Assembly: GCA_963920665.1 (NCBI GenBank)
Contig: OY987265.1
Location: forward strand, 5,461,001-5,525,000
Direction of reading: 5' to 3'
Source: Straminergon stramineum
Taxonomy: Eukaryota; Streptophyta; Bryopsida; Hypnales; Calliergonaceae
Length of the DNA: 64,000 nt
The position numbers and the translations under genes were made by a program. The notes beneath the pieces were generated by a model that worked only from the letters and a program-made list of their open reading frames with translations, searched no databases and was not told the origin of the DNA. Positions 24,420 to 35,400 of the stretch are shown here, one piece after another; positions within the stretch are counted from its first letter, which is position 1; every line of letters begins with the position of its first letter.

Positions 24420-24638
24420 TTCAAAAAAGCTTTTTTTTCCAACTTTGAATGCCAATATCTTCCAATTTGTATAATCAAACTTTATGAAATATTTACCACA
24501 TGATTTGAGACTAGTGAAGTATAATATTTTATATTTAGAGTCTTAAAAAAACATTTTTTCTATTTTCTTTAGTGAATGCATCATAACTAGTATTTTTGAG
24601 TCGTTTTTGATAGAAAAATGGCCTTGGGACTTTTGGGG
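24420..24638. mobile_element. Family B relic, copy 2 (right part)
   Basis: Ends CTTTTGGGG followed by TTAA (24639-24642). The preceding sequence (GATAGAAAAATGGCCTTGG) matches the right end of the copy at 45301-45540. The left terminus was not found. Confidence 0.5.
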
Positions 24639-26159
24639 TTAAATGGTGGAGATGTGTGAAGTTCAAGTGTAAGTTGGATTTTTCCTATCCCAAGACAAAA
24701 ACCAAGGTTACTAGTATAAGGATTCTTTTCAGAAAAGGTCAATTTGTCTATTGTTCAAGTGTCTAGGGTCATTTTTAAAGTAGGATAGGGTGATATTGCA
24801 TTTATTTGCCAATTTGTCATAAAGCTCAACATTCAACCAAATACAATTTAGTTAATTTGATTCAAACCTCATTACTGAATCCAAACCTACTACTAATTAG
24901 ACAATGCTAGGTCACAATTTGACACACATACTAATCAATTGTACATCATCAATTTGCTACAACCTAGCTAAACACTTTTCTCAACAAGACGGAATGTATA
25001 TCCAGTAAACCTAGTTCTAGCCAAGCCTTTGCTAATTAAAACCAAATATCCAAAACAATTTGTCAATTTCAATTAATAAACAAACCTTGCAATTTGCCGT
25101 GGACAAACCACAAGACGATTTACTTATATACAACTTAAACACATTAGTCAACTAGAAATACACTAAAACAATTTTCAATCAAGTAAAATGGTCATTAATA
25201 ATTTTAATTTTTATCTTCTTCAATTGTTCCTAAATTATATAACTCATCTTTGCTTTTCACAATTTGACTTCCACGCCACCTGATTCATTCGTCAACCCGG
25301 CGGCTACTCCACAATCCTTCTTAGGCATTACCATTTGTATTTCAGTAGATTGATTAGCCAGATCAATTTGCCACTAATACTTTGCAATTAGCCAAACTTA
25401 AAAGACACACTCCTAGACCTCACGCAATCTAGTGGTGTAAACACAATTAATTGATGATTTAAAATTCAATAGGAATCTACAGATTCACAAGGTGCTTACA
25501 CTAACGCAATTTAGCCATCTTACACAAGGCAAATTGCAAATAATCAATTACACATTACAAATATGCACATTTACAAAGAGGAATCGATTGAAGGAATACA
25601 TTCATGCAAATCGTCAATGAGTCATATACCCTAATTTGACATTGATATGAACTAAAAACAAAAGACCAATCAACCTAGCTATATAGCCTCAACTTGTCTA
25701 ATAATTGATCTAAAAAGACACAAAGCCAAATAGTCACCCTTCTAATCCTACCAAATTGCCCCTTTGAGATCTACATTAGTTCCTTCTACATTTGCAAGAA
25801 TTATTGGGCAATTTGACTCTTCAAAATAGAAATGGAATGACTTGACTAATGTAAAAAGAATCAAAAAGATGAAAAGGCAAATTGTTCAAAATTCAAATGT
25901 CTACATCAAGCATGGAATTGGAATATTGTATATTGAAAGATTGTAATATTTGAAGTGAAAAAAAACTTTTTTTCATTCTTGCAAAATAGGTTCAATAGAC
26001 TTCGAGCCCTCTTGTGATAAGTTTCTTGCTCTTGATGGGTTCATGCATATAAAATTTCAAAAGAAAATAGGGAGTTTAGCTTACTCATAATCACCTTGTG
26101 ATATAAAGAAGTTAAGTGAATTGGCAATACACTAAGTCATTTTTTAATGAATTCTTGTG
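24639..26159. other. Gene-free, G-poor region with recurring CAATTTG motif
   Basis: From about 24790 to 25890 the plus strand is rich in A and C and poor in G. The heptamer CAATTTG or its complement recurs more than a dozen times in different contexts (CACAATTTGAC, GATCAATTTGCC, GGCAAATTG). No gene or terminal repeats seen. It may be a decayed satellite-like or retroelement tract. Confidence 0.45.
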
Positions 26160-26644
26160 CAATGAGGAAATTTTTAATTTGAAATCCCAATAGCATAAAT
26201 TTAGAGATAAACCTTTGGAGCTTGTAGAAAAAATTTCAAGAAGTTTGAGACCACAAATTTCAAAATTATAGCATTTGAAGTTAGAAGAAAATATTTATTC
26301 TCTAAGTTGTTGGCATGGCTAGTAGAGTTTGACTCCTTTCAGAATGGGATTTTGTGCTAAATTTAGTTTTTTCAATTTCATACTACATTACATTAGTTAC
26401 CTACATGCTAGAAAACAATAGTAGATGAGGAAGTTAGCAATAGATGTCCAAAAATGCTCAAATATTTTTAGGCAATATGACTTCTGATCTAGACATTTGA
26501 TTAGAAATTTTTAAATCCCATGAAGGGGGTGAATGTTTCCATCTTGTGTCAAAATTTGAGAACATTGATCAAAAATTGACTTCATATGACCCTACTAGAG
26601 TTTTCAAGTGTAGTTTATTAAATGAATATTTGGTCCTTTAGGGG
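26160..26644. mobile_element. Family B short form, copy 3
   Basis: The right end CCTTTAGGGG is followed by TTAA (26645-26648). The interior matches 17330-17770: AAAAAATTTCAAGAAGTTTG, AGCATTTGAAGTTAGAAG, TGTGTCAAAATTTGAGAACA and TTGACTTCATATGACCCTAC. The left terminus is decayed. Confidence 0.6.
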
Positions 26645-26648
26645 TTAA

Positions 26649-27616
26649 TATGATGTGGTTGTGATGAACCATCTTTAGACAATAACTATGGATGTAATGC
26701 TATACCAAAATAGTTATTGAGAATGGGTTTATAATTGCTAGGCATGAAAATTAGGGTGACTAATCTAACAACAACATCCTTGCACACCACAAATGCTACA
26801 ATGTCACTACTATAATTGATGTTGAATAGTATGTCCTTGTGATAACTAGTTTAGACCTTGCTAAATAACCATTTTGGTCTATTGATTTTATGGCATATTG
26901 TTCTTTACGCTTGAAAATTGTCAATAAAATGCAAGTACAAGTTCTTGTGGAAATAGTGAAGTGAGCCCAATGGGGGACCTATGACTACCATTTTCCATAT
27001 TCTCATGCATAGTATCTATAACATGCACACACACACACACCAACAAGGAGTTGGTAGCATTTTACAACAAACACATTTGTCCTAAGAAAATCATTAGCAA
27101 TATATATTGCCATTGATATTGTTTTTTTGGTGAGCATGGAGTATTCTAGCACATCAAGGATTGAAAGTGATTCATTTGATGATTTTAAAGACAATGATTG
27201 AGGAGGAAAGTATTTGTGTTTATGGTGAATGTAATTCTTGTGTTCAAAATTCAAACAATATATGTTAGAATAGCTTCAATGTTCAAGTTCTAAGTTTTGA
27301 TATTACCTATTGAAAAAAATGATTGATGTCAACAATATCCAGTGAAAAATAGTTGTTATAAAAGGTGAATTCAATGTATATTGTATTAGGAGGTTTAATT
27401 ATCACATATATACTAAATTAATTTAGAATCAATATAGTTGTAGAAAGAAAATATGCCGAAACAAAAAAAATTGTTTCAAAGAAATGTCAAACCATATGTA
27501 TAATACTTTCATTAAATAATCTCTTAAACTAAAAGATTGGTAAATTCAACTTCAATGTACTATACAATGTTCATGGTTTACTCCCAATTATGTAATGTGA
27601 TTTATATTAAGATTAT
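26649..27616. other. Gene-free AT-rich spacer
   Basis: No supportable gene. A short (CA)n run lies at 27026-27040. Confidence 0.35.
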
Positions 27617-27620
27617 TTAA

Positions 27621-27841
27621 CCCTTAAATGATGCTAAGGATGTTTTTTGTCTTGTGGATGAAAAAAAATCTTCCTCTGTATGACAAAAATACAATTGTTC
27701 ATCCTTGGAATTTTTTGCAAAAAATAGAGATCTTGCATAGTGGATTGACCTCCAATGAGTATTTGTTTATTTTTAAAGTAGATGATGTCACATAGTATCA
27801 AAAGAGATGATTTCTATAGTCATCAACCTTGAGTTTAAGGG
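27621..27841. mobile_element. TTAA-flanked MITE, family A, copy 4
   Basis: A 221-bp element between TTAA (27617-27620) and TTAA (27842-27845). It starts CCCTTAAATGATG and ends GAGTTTAAGGG. The interior carries all family A blocks (TCATCCTTGGAATTTTTTGC, TTGACCTCCAATGAGTATT, AAGTAGATGATGTCACATAG). This is one of the best-preserved copies for defining the ends. Confidence 0.8.
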
Positions 27842-27845
27842 TTAA

Positions 27846-28427
27846 CCTTGAAGCACTCTGATGTCCATTTTCTAGACAATGAACATGTTGAAACTGAAGT
27901 TTCATCCTCTTAACTCCTTGGATGAAAGTTATTCTAATTTGTGGAGATACTTTATCAAGTGGTTGTTCTATCTAAGGGTTGAATTTAGTATTACTAAAGT
28001 ACACATTTTTCTAAAATTACCAATGTGCAAGTATCTCAAGCCGTTGACCAAGCCAATATTGCATTGACTAGGTTAGTTCAAAAGTAGATTTGCCAAAGTG
28101 AGGTCATAAATTTTAAGAACACAAAAATTTCAAAAAATCGCCATGTGAAGAGAACCTCATTTCAAAACCATTCCAACAAATATTACTCCAAAAATCATAA
28201 TATTTTGCTTCTAATCAAATTTAGAGGAAATTTTGAAATTTTCCTTTCAAAATTTATAAAAAAATATTAATGATAGCATTGGTGAACCTAATTGTATGGA
28301 TGGAATCTACAACTCTCAATCTACAACTTTTATCTGTATATCACTTCCAAAATATGCTTCCAAACAACACTTTATAATGATTTTTCTCAAATTGTCAATT
28401 TTGGAGATGGATTAGGACGTTTAGGGG
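27846..28427. mobile_element. Possible TTAA-flanked element abutting family A copy 4
   Basis: The right end is ACGTTTAGGGG followed by TTAA (28428-28431), the family B terminus. If the left end is the TTAA at 27842-27845 shared with the family A copy, the element starts CCTTGAAGC and is 582 bp long. The left terminal match is weak, so the left boundary is uncertain. Confidence 0.4.
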
Positions 28428-28431
28428 TTAA

Positions 28432-29586
28432 ACATTCAATACTAGAAAGAGAAGAATATGGCTCGAAGAAAATGAGAGTAAGATGATGTGTGATTGTGTT
28501 CTATAAAATGTGCTCAAGAAGGTGTCAATTTACTTTCATCTCACAGTTCCTTCACAATTCTCTCCGAAGACATTGAAAGGACGCGATGGTTGAGACAACG
28601 TGACCTAATTTCCATGGAAATTTTTAGACCTAATCTCAGTGGAATTTTTGTTGCGGGAGATGGAAAGACAGATTGAATGTGCGGCACATTACTTTGAAAT
28701 AGCTTAAGAATTTAAGTGGGAGGGATCGGAATCATGGGAGGCAGATCAACTGATTGATGGCTTTACCTTCAAATTCTGGTACAATTCTGAGTCTTTGTGA
28801 ATGTCTTGTGGAGTTAGGATTCTACTCGGAAAGAAGACGGCAGCAGTGTTACATGGAAACGAAATGTTCTCCATCTCCGATTTCAGTTCCAAGAATAACT
28901 TGATCTTTTCGTAACGCCTTTCAATCTTTGCATGATTGTGTACTTCCGACTTAAGAACAGAGTCTTGAAAAAAAGAGAAATGGAGAAAATACAGTCATAA
29001 ACGCAATTTGAAAAGCACGAATATTCTATATTGCGGTAACAGTGGGCAGTAGTATAATCTTGAAATTCTCTTGGAGTCCAGGCAGAACATTTCGTTTCAC
29101 ATGTAAGAAGAGAGTAGCAGTGTTGGAAACTGAAATATTTCTCGTTCTTTGATTTTTAGTTCTGTAATAATTCTAATATTTTTCAATCTTTCTATGTGGC
29201 CTTCCAGCTTAGAAGCATAATCTTTCAAAACACTTGGTTTGAGTGAATTAAAAACACGGTTTAAAGAATGTGGCAACAAGAATATTCCATTTTCTTGTAT
29301 TACTTGGCAGAAGTATAATTTGAAAAGTCGCTTCGCGTCTGGGGCATTTTGTTTTAAGGACTACAGTGAGGGCAATGTTCGGAGAATCTCAGGGTGAAGT
29401 TAGGGTTACCTTGATTTCAGCTGTGTGAGATGTTCTTGAATTGGTAAAATGCGCTTGCTGACAGGTCCCTGCACGTTTAGAGCTACGGCCATTCACGGTC
29501 CAATTTGTGGTCTCGCTTTGAGGAAAGGAGGCCCTCTGCCTGCTCCATGCTCTGATCTCGTTCAGTGTACCAATATTTTGATCGAA
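28432..29586 (+). other. Upstream region and leader of the SIS3-type gene
   Basis: Base composition rises from about 28470. No separate gene is supported. The reading frame that holds the chosen start at 29587 is open back to an ATG at 29449, so a longer N-terminus is formally possible. The promoter was not pinned down. Confidence 0.4.
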
Positions 29587-32500
29587 ATGGATTTCTGGTA
29601 CACTATAAAGCCTTTCCCAGGGTTTTATGGATTGTGCACAGGGTCGTTGTCAAGGTGAATGCATCCAATGCAAGAAGGAAGAATGAAGGATGTGCAACTC
29701 CTCAACCAGGTAATTAAACAATGCCCTATGTGGATGTCACTGCAGCTTGTGTAGCACATAATTCGGAGATTATGCGCCAAGAAAGGCTCCTCGTGGCTAT
29801 CCTCAGATAGTATGCTTAGTGATACATGATTGCTTGAGCTATTCGGTCATTCAAGCTCATGAGCCCCCATGTATCATTGTCCAGGATTGTCTTATCTTAA
29901 GACAAGCTTTTAGGTCCTGCTTTAGAAATTTTCACAATTCCATATTGCCTGATTACCCTGGGCTCTTGCTTCTTCCATTTCTATGACCGTAGATGGGACT
30001 TCCAGTAATCCAGTTTAACTATAGACCTCAGGGAATTGGGAGAGTGGAGCTTACCCTGATGACATCGTAAGTGAATGTCTACCTTCCACTTCTCTGGTTT
30101 GACAGAATTGATGTTATCATCGAGTTCAGCCCTTGCAATATTTTATGTTTATGTTATCAATCAAGGCGTAAATGAGTTGACAAATTGCCATGCTGCCAAC
30201 GATGAATTCCGATCTAGACAAATATTTCAGCTATAGGGGTGTCATACTTCGGGATTCGCAAAAGGAAATCGAAGTTCTTCACAGCAGAGGGTTCTCCTCA
30301 GCTTAATCGCTAACCAACGTCCATGAAGTCTAGAGTTCTGGGAGAATCACAAAGTCTGACACCCCTTGTGTGTAATGAAGTCCATGACTCCATGTAGTGC
30401 CTGAATATTACAGATTGATGACTGTCGCAAACCTCCACCTCATTGAACTTTACTAATCTCTTACTGGAGTGGTGGTGATAGGACTACCTCTGACAAGCTT
30501 TTATTAGATAAAATCGCCTAGTTTGGGATGTTACGAGCAGGTTGGTTAACTGAGGGTCGTAGGCAAAACCCTTGCTCTCAGTGGCAATGGATTTGTAGGA
30601 TATTCTCTTCAATGACCTAAAGAATTGCAGCCACCGAGAAAACAAAATGTCAAACACGTGGCTTCCACCTTGGTCTGCAGCTAGCACTGACCTTGTAAAA
30701 GAATATGCTAGCTGAATACAATTAGAAACTTCTTCAGAATCATACTTTCTGAGTTGATCGTGATTTTGGAGATGTAACCTTTCTGATGAGTTGACAATGA
30801 AGTTTTGGCAAGAAAGCAGTTTTAACTGAACTGATAGAAGAGTCCACTGATAGAAGAGTGTTGAGGATGCTAGGGTTTATGATAGAGAGGATGCGGATTG
30901 ATCTAGCTTCTTGGGGATGCCTCTCAACTATGAAGATATTGCGAATAGAAACTTGTTTCGCTCTCTTTTAAAGACGATTTAAAAACGAAAGATTGATGAC
31001 ACATCGTTTCTTGTGCAGGTTCGATGGGTTCTTTCTGTCCATGCTCGCCACCAGTGTGTATCCTCTTCATAACTCGAGTTTCTTTTATTGCTGTCTAAGA
31101 ATAATCATAATGGCTCAAGCATTGTTTCCACAATGCTTGTACTCGTGCTTGCATGTATGATGTTTGCCTCTTTGTTCGGAATGTAATAGAATAGATTGTG
31201 GAGCCTTAACTCGAAGGGAGCAGGATCGTTGTACTAGTGAATTGGCAGCGATATCTTCAGTGTAGCCACCCACTACACATATGGATAGTGGTATGGTTCG
31301 TCACCTTGGTTTCTTTCTGTGTCGTGTCTGGTCAACCAAGTAGTATCTCTAGTTCCAGCGTCTTGAGATTCGTTAAATGTTGGTGTCCTCATGATTCAGG
31401 TCTGTGAGTGAGAATTTGACTCTTCAAATTTTCCCCAAGTCGTAATGTATAACTGCATTTTCTAAGACCTGCCGTGAGAGTACTGAGGCTAGCATAGCAT
31501 TCAAGTATATTCTTATTATTCAAATGATTAGAGTTCAACATGGTTTTTGCAGGTCGACTATGGAACAGTATTCCTCTTCCGGATACTTATGTTCATAGAC
31601 AGTGGTTTAGCTTCAGGAATGGGCCCGTAAGCATTCAACTCATGCATGTCATTCGAGCTCATTCTGGAAACATTGGCCATTGGTTTCTCATGTTTGGGGT
31701 CTTCTCATGTATATTTAATTACAGGTCTTGGAAAAACCTTCGCTTCGTGTTGTAATAGTCTTTGTGTTGATTCACTTCGTGAATTTCTCAATTTCATCTC
31801 TTAACTCCCTGGCTACCCCTCCAGAAAGCACCAGAACAATTGCATTGCTTACTCTCCCCTTACCCGCCTTAAATATTCTTACGCATTTTTTTAGGGTATT
31901 GACTCTGGTAATTGCATTTCACTCATTTCTTGTGCGGTTGGTCAACGCTCAAAATTATCACTCAGATGAAGCTTCTGTTCCTGATTTTGCAGAGAAGCTA
32001 CTCAAATGGAGCGAATGTTACGATTCAAGGGTCGTTTATGTGTGCTCTCCCTCTTAACTTTCCTTTTCTACCCTTTTCTATGGGTGTGGACGATTCTCGG
32101 AAGTTTGTGGTTCTCTGACACTCAAGGATGTGTAAGCTGTGATCCTGTCATCTCGTCCACCTTGAGTTTCCGTATGACGGACGTATTAAAATGTGACCGT
32201 TCCTCATGTTTTTTAGGTCATACATCGAGATTGCTTGATATTGGTAATGAAATTCAAATCATTAAACTTGCCTCTAGTCTCCTCATATGCCTAGATTTTT
32301 GACATTCAAGCAAAGAAGATCCACCTTTTCAAAAAACTACTAAGAATTCTTTGGATTGCTTGCAGTTGCCAGAAGAGGGACAAAAATGGGGTTTTCTCAT
32401 TTGGTTGGTTTTTAGCTATTGTGGACTGGTGTGCCTTGCTTGTATCACAACTGGAAAAGTAAGTAGCGACTCTCAAAGAACTTTGGTACCCTGGCTTGTC

Positions 32501-33680
32501 CCTGGATCAACTTGGACAACGTGCATTTTTTTCGTATAGCATATGGTTGTGCAGGGTTCTTATATGAATATTATATATGAGAAATATATTCGAGTAATAT
32601 ATATGTGAAACTGAGGACCTGAACTATCAATGCTCTATGTAATATTCCAACTGCTAATCTAACGATCAATGCATCAACCAAGTGAATTAATTTTCAGATG
32701 GTTGATGACTTTTGCAGTGGCTTCTACGCCGACAGTCTCATTTAGCATTGCAGCCTGCTGGTTTAAGTCCCATGTCAGAGTTCCAGGTATAGCTAATACA
32801 AGCACGTCTTCACTTGGCTGGTGGCTTGGGAAATTATTGCAAGTTTTCTAAATATCCTACTCTTGCATATGCGACAGACTGTTAATTCAGTGATGTCGCA
32901 AGAATAACCCTCGTTCTGTCGTATTCCAAGAATTCAGGTGTTCTTAGAGATGATCCGGTCCCCAGAGTGGACCAATAGACAGAGGACGAATGCAGTGATG
33001 ATGCGAACCAATGATTTGGCAGCTTTCCCCCCAGGCTTTGTGATTGACCAGGGTCACAATGCCCACACTCTACAACAAACTCAGGTACAATTTGAGGAAG
33101 ATCCATTAGAAGAGCTAATTCAGAATTAAGTGATGATTTCCTTCATATTGTTTACACCATTGTCATCTCTGAAGTCACTTGTGTGTGTTGTATCTGCGTG
33201 CAGAGGGAAAGGGTGGAAAGAGCAATACAAGGACTACACAAATTCTCTCTGTCAAGGGTTTCTGAAAATTGGACACAATGCCCAATATGCCTTGATGACT
33301 TCGACACGGGCAACGAAGTGCGAACCCTTCCTTGCACCCATACGTTTCATGTCGCTTGCATCGACGCGTGGCTGAGACTCAATGTGAAGTGTCCCCACTG
33401 TCGTTCTTCAGTGTTTCCAGACCTTGATCCTGACCGGTCCGGCAGCTTATCGTCAGTCCCTCGTCTTGTGCCTTCTCGTTCAAGACATTTTCCTAGCAAT
33501 CACGCGAGTGATCTGCAACACGAGGCTGCCCATGTTGTTTCAATACCTAGATCAGAAAGTGACATTCCAAGAACAAGAAGTACCGGAGGTCCCCACATTA
33601 TGACGCTGAGTGACTTAGCTTCAAGTTCTGTTAGGCAAACCTCAACTAACGGATCAAATAATGGACAAAACAACAGCTAA
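29587..33680 (+). CDS. SIS3: SIS3-type RING-H2 membrane E3 ubiquitin ligase (9 exons)
   Basis: Transfers ubiquitin to substrates from a membrane; Arabidopsis SIS3 is a positive regulator of sugar signalling. Exons: 29587-29597, 31019-31057, 31224-31287, 31553-31626, 31993-32131, 32366-32458, 32718-32786, 32938-33084 and 33204-33680. All junctions are GT-AG and phases agree throughout, giving 370 residues (SIS3 is about 360). Family-specific blocks in order: DGFFLSMLATSV, HPLHIWI, FYPFLWVWTILGSLWF, LPEEGQKWGFLIWL, EMIRSPEW, then the RING. Four hydrophobic segments precede the RING. RING-H2 ligands are C238, C241, C256, H258, H261, C264, C275 and C278, all present. The tail is Ser-rich. The first coding exon contributes only Met-Asp-Phe and part of Trp; it rests on family similarity and phase, and an in-frame ATG at 29449 is the alternative start. 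Convergent with the matrixin gene, stop codons about 240 bp apart. Confidence 0.9.
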
Positions 33681-33921
33681 GAAAGATTCAGCCCTTCTTT
33701 GATCTTTGATCTTTCTTTCTTTCTTTTTGTTACATGTCAACGACGCCCAAATTTTGGAGTTGCTAAAAAAGTGCTGACCATCATAATGTAGAAACCTACT
33801 TTGCATCGTCATTTGGTGATCAAAACTGCCTTGGAAGACGCTGATCTGCCTTTAGAATGCCGATCGATCTTCAATCTGTTCTCTCGAATTCGATGATCCC
33901 TGAATTCTGCGCCGACATACT

Positions 33922-35112
33922 TCAAATCTTCCCCTCGTGCAGTATGTGTTTTCTCATGAGAAAAATCCAATTCAAGAACAGACAGGGGATGACAAAGCTC
34001 CAGTTCAAGCTCACGGCATGTGCACGATTCACCGCTAGGTCAGGACCGGGAGCAGGAGGCAGAGGATCCAGACCGTACAGGATTCGGACACCGTGGACAT
34101 CATCTTCTGAAAGGGCACGTTTGGTGTGACGCGGTGCAATGCTTGGAAACATAACCGACTCACGAACCGGCGAGTGAGCAAGCCCAATCACATGGCCAAC
34201 TTCATGGATGGCCACAGTGGCCAAGTCCAATGCTTCAGGGGCCTTGTCCGACCTCACATCGACGGACCAGAACTCTGCGTCGTCGAAATGAACTCGGCCA
34301 TCTTCAGGGGAGAACGCATGGGCAATGATGCCCAAGACGCCGTCGAAATTCTGGGAGTCGCCGTGCTGACCAGACACGAAACTGATTTTCACATCTGCGG
34401 CTTCGTAGTCCTGGACTTCGGTGAATTGAAACGTCGGCACCGCCGCTTCCCACACTCGAAACGCATGCACGAACGCCGACCGAATGTCGTCTCGTGATAA
34501 GCGTTCCGTCACCTTCGACGTGGACAACGCCCATGTGAGCTCCAAGCGGGAGTTCCATCTTGGGTTTCCAGAGAAGTAGGCGAATTTGCCGGCCTGGCTT
34601 GGACTTCGGAATTCAGTCACGTGATTTCCGTGGTTTGAAAATGCAGTGTCTCGGGAACCACCCGGGGGATCATTTATCACATTGACTGATGCCAATTTAC
34701 GTGGAGGTGATGAGTTTTGTCGGCTATGCACGTAGTCTGGGTGTCCACACCGCGGCTCCCCAACTGCAGCGTAAGTGATGGCATCCAAATTTTTTGTCTC
34801 TGGTAGTCCCATGCTTTTCTGGAGCAGCCCAATTGCATCCCCCATTTCTTTCAGAATTGGACTTGTTCCTCCCCGGTTCGCGTCCAAGTATCCATATTGC
34901 TGCAGGTAGATCTTCAAGGCTTCTAGGGCTTGGGGGCTTTTATGCGCGTCCTTGTCAGGAGCTATTACGCCTTTACACCATAGGCATCGAGACGGTGGTG
35001 TTTCCGCTGATGTCTGCTTTAGTCCATACACGAGCTCGCTCATCATCAACGTGCTGCACAGCAACGCAGCCAAACCTGGAGAGAACAGAATCAGAGGTCT
35101 CCTTCTGGTCAT
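33922..35112 (-). CDS. MMP: Plant matrix metalloproteinase (matrixin), intronless
   Basis: A secreted or cell-surface zinc endopeptidase of family M10A, 396 residues in a single exon. Residues 5-30 form a signal peptide. Residues about 58-118 are the peptidoglycan-binding-like prodomain, followed by the cysteine switch PRCGHPD (120-126) that keeps the zymogen latent. The catalytic domain runs from about 175 to 347. The zinc site HEVGHVIGLAH (303-313) supplies the three histidines and the catalytic Glu304, and Met321 in SVMFP is the Met-turn. The upstream calcium and structural-zinc region (GVLGIIAHAFSP, VHFDDAEFW) is intact. There is no hemopexin domain, as in plant MMPs. A C-terminal hydrophobic segment (WSFVIPCLFLNWIFL, 371-385) followed by a short basic tail suggests a membrane anchor or GPI signal. 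All key residues are present, so it is probably active. The start is the first ATG of the open frame and gives a good signal peptide. Confidence 0.95.
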   Translation of the reverse strand: MTRRRPLILFSPGLAALLCSTLMMSELVYGLKQTSAETPPSRCLWCKGVIAPDKDAHKSPQALEALKIYLQQYGYLDANRGGTSPILKEMGDAIGLLQKSMGLPETKNLDAITYAAVGEPRCGHPDYVHSRQNSSPPRKLASVNVINDPPGGSRDTAFSNHGNHVTEFRSPSQAGKFAYFSGNPRWNSRLELTWALSTSKVTERLSRDDIRSAFVHAFRVWEAAVPTFQFTEVQDYEAADVKISFVSGQHGDSQNFDGVLGIIAHAFSPEDGRVHFDDAEFWSVDVRSDKAPEALDLATVAIHEVGHVIGLAHSPVRESVMFPSIAPRHTKRALSEDDVHGVRILYGLDPLPPAPGPDLAVNRAHAVSLNWSFVIPCLFLNWIFLMRKHILHEGKI

Positions 35113-35196
35113 GGTATTCAGTGTTCTATCCTTTTTGAGATGTTGCTCAATTAATTTTGACTATACTGTGGTCTCGGAAGAACTTTGGGCCCTGCA

Positions 35197-35382
35197 CTAT
35201 GGATGTTCCAGCACTGGGGCATACAGTAGGTTTCGGTCAAGAACGTTCACAAGATTGGCCACCAGGATGCCTACAACCAACGCCACAACACCTACGAGGC
35301 GAAACCGAAGCGACATGCTGTGGGAGAGGGTACTGAGATACCATGGATTGTCGTGTCTCTTGCTCATCAGTCCCAAGGTCAA
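35197..35382 (-). CDS. Possible upstream ORF or small hydrophobic protein ahead of the matrixin
   Basis: 61 codons lying between a TATA-like site and the matrixin start, on the same strand. An internal Met starts MSLRFRLVGVVALVVGILVA, a basic then hydrophobic stretch like a signal anchor. The matrixin ATG lies 85 bp downstream of its stop. It could be a translated uORF that lowers matrixin translation, a separate tiny protein, or chance. I cannot assign a family. Confidence 0.35.
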   Translation of the reverse strand: MTLGLMSKRHDNPWYLSTLSHSMSLRFRLVGVVALVVGILVANLVNVLDRNLLYAPVLEHP

Positions 35383-35389
35383 AGGGAAT

Positions 35390-35400
35390 TTTTATAATCC
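35390..35400 (-). promoter_or_regulatory. Putative TATA box for the matrixin transcript
   Basis: On the minus strand the sequence reads GATTATAAAAATTCCC, placing a TATA box about 280 bp upstream of the matrixin start codon and about 10 bp upstream of the small upstream ORF. This implies a leader of about 250 bp. Confidence 0.4.

Noticed and set aside
32669..32851. Frame reading LIFRWLMTFAVASTPTVS as a SIS3 exon
   Set aside because: It breaks phase at both ends. The exon at 32718-32786 in another frame gives LLRRQSHLALQPAGLSP, fits the family and keeps phase.
34126..34497. Plus-strand frames over the matrixin
   Set aside because: Antisense shadows of the intact metalloproteinase, which carries the cysteine switch and zinc site.
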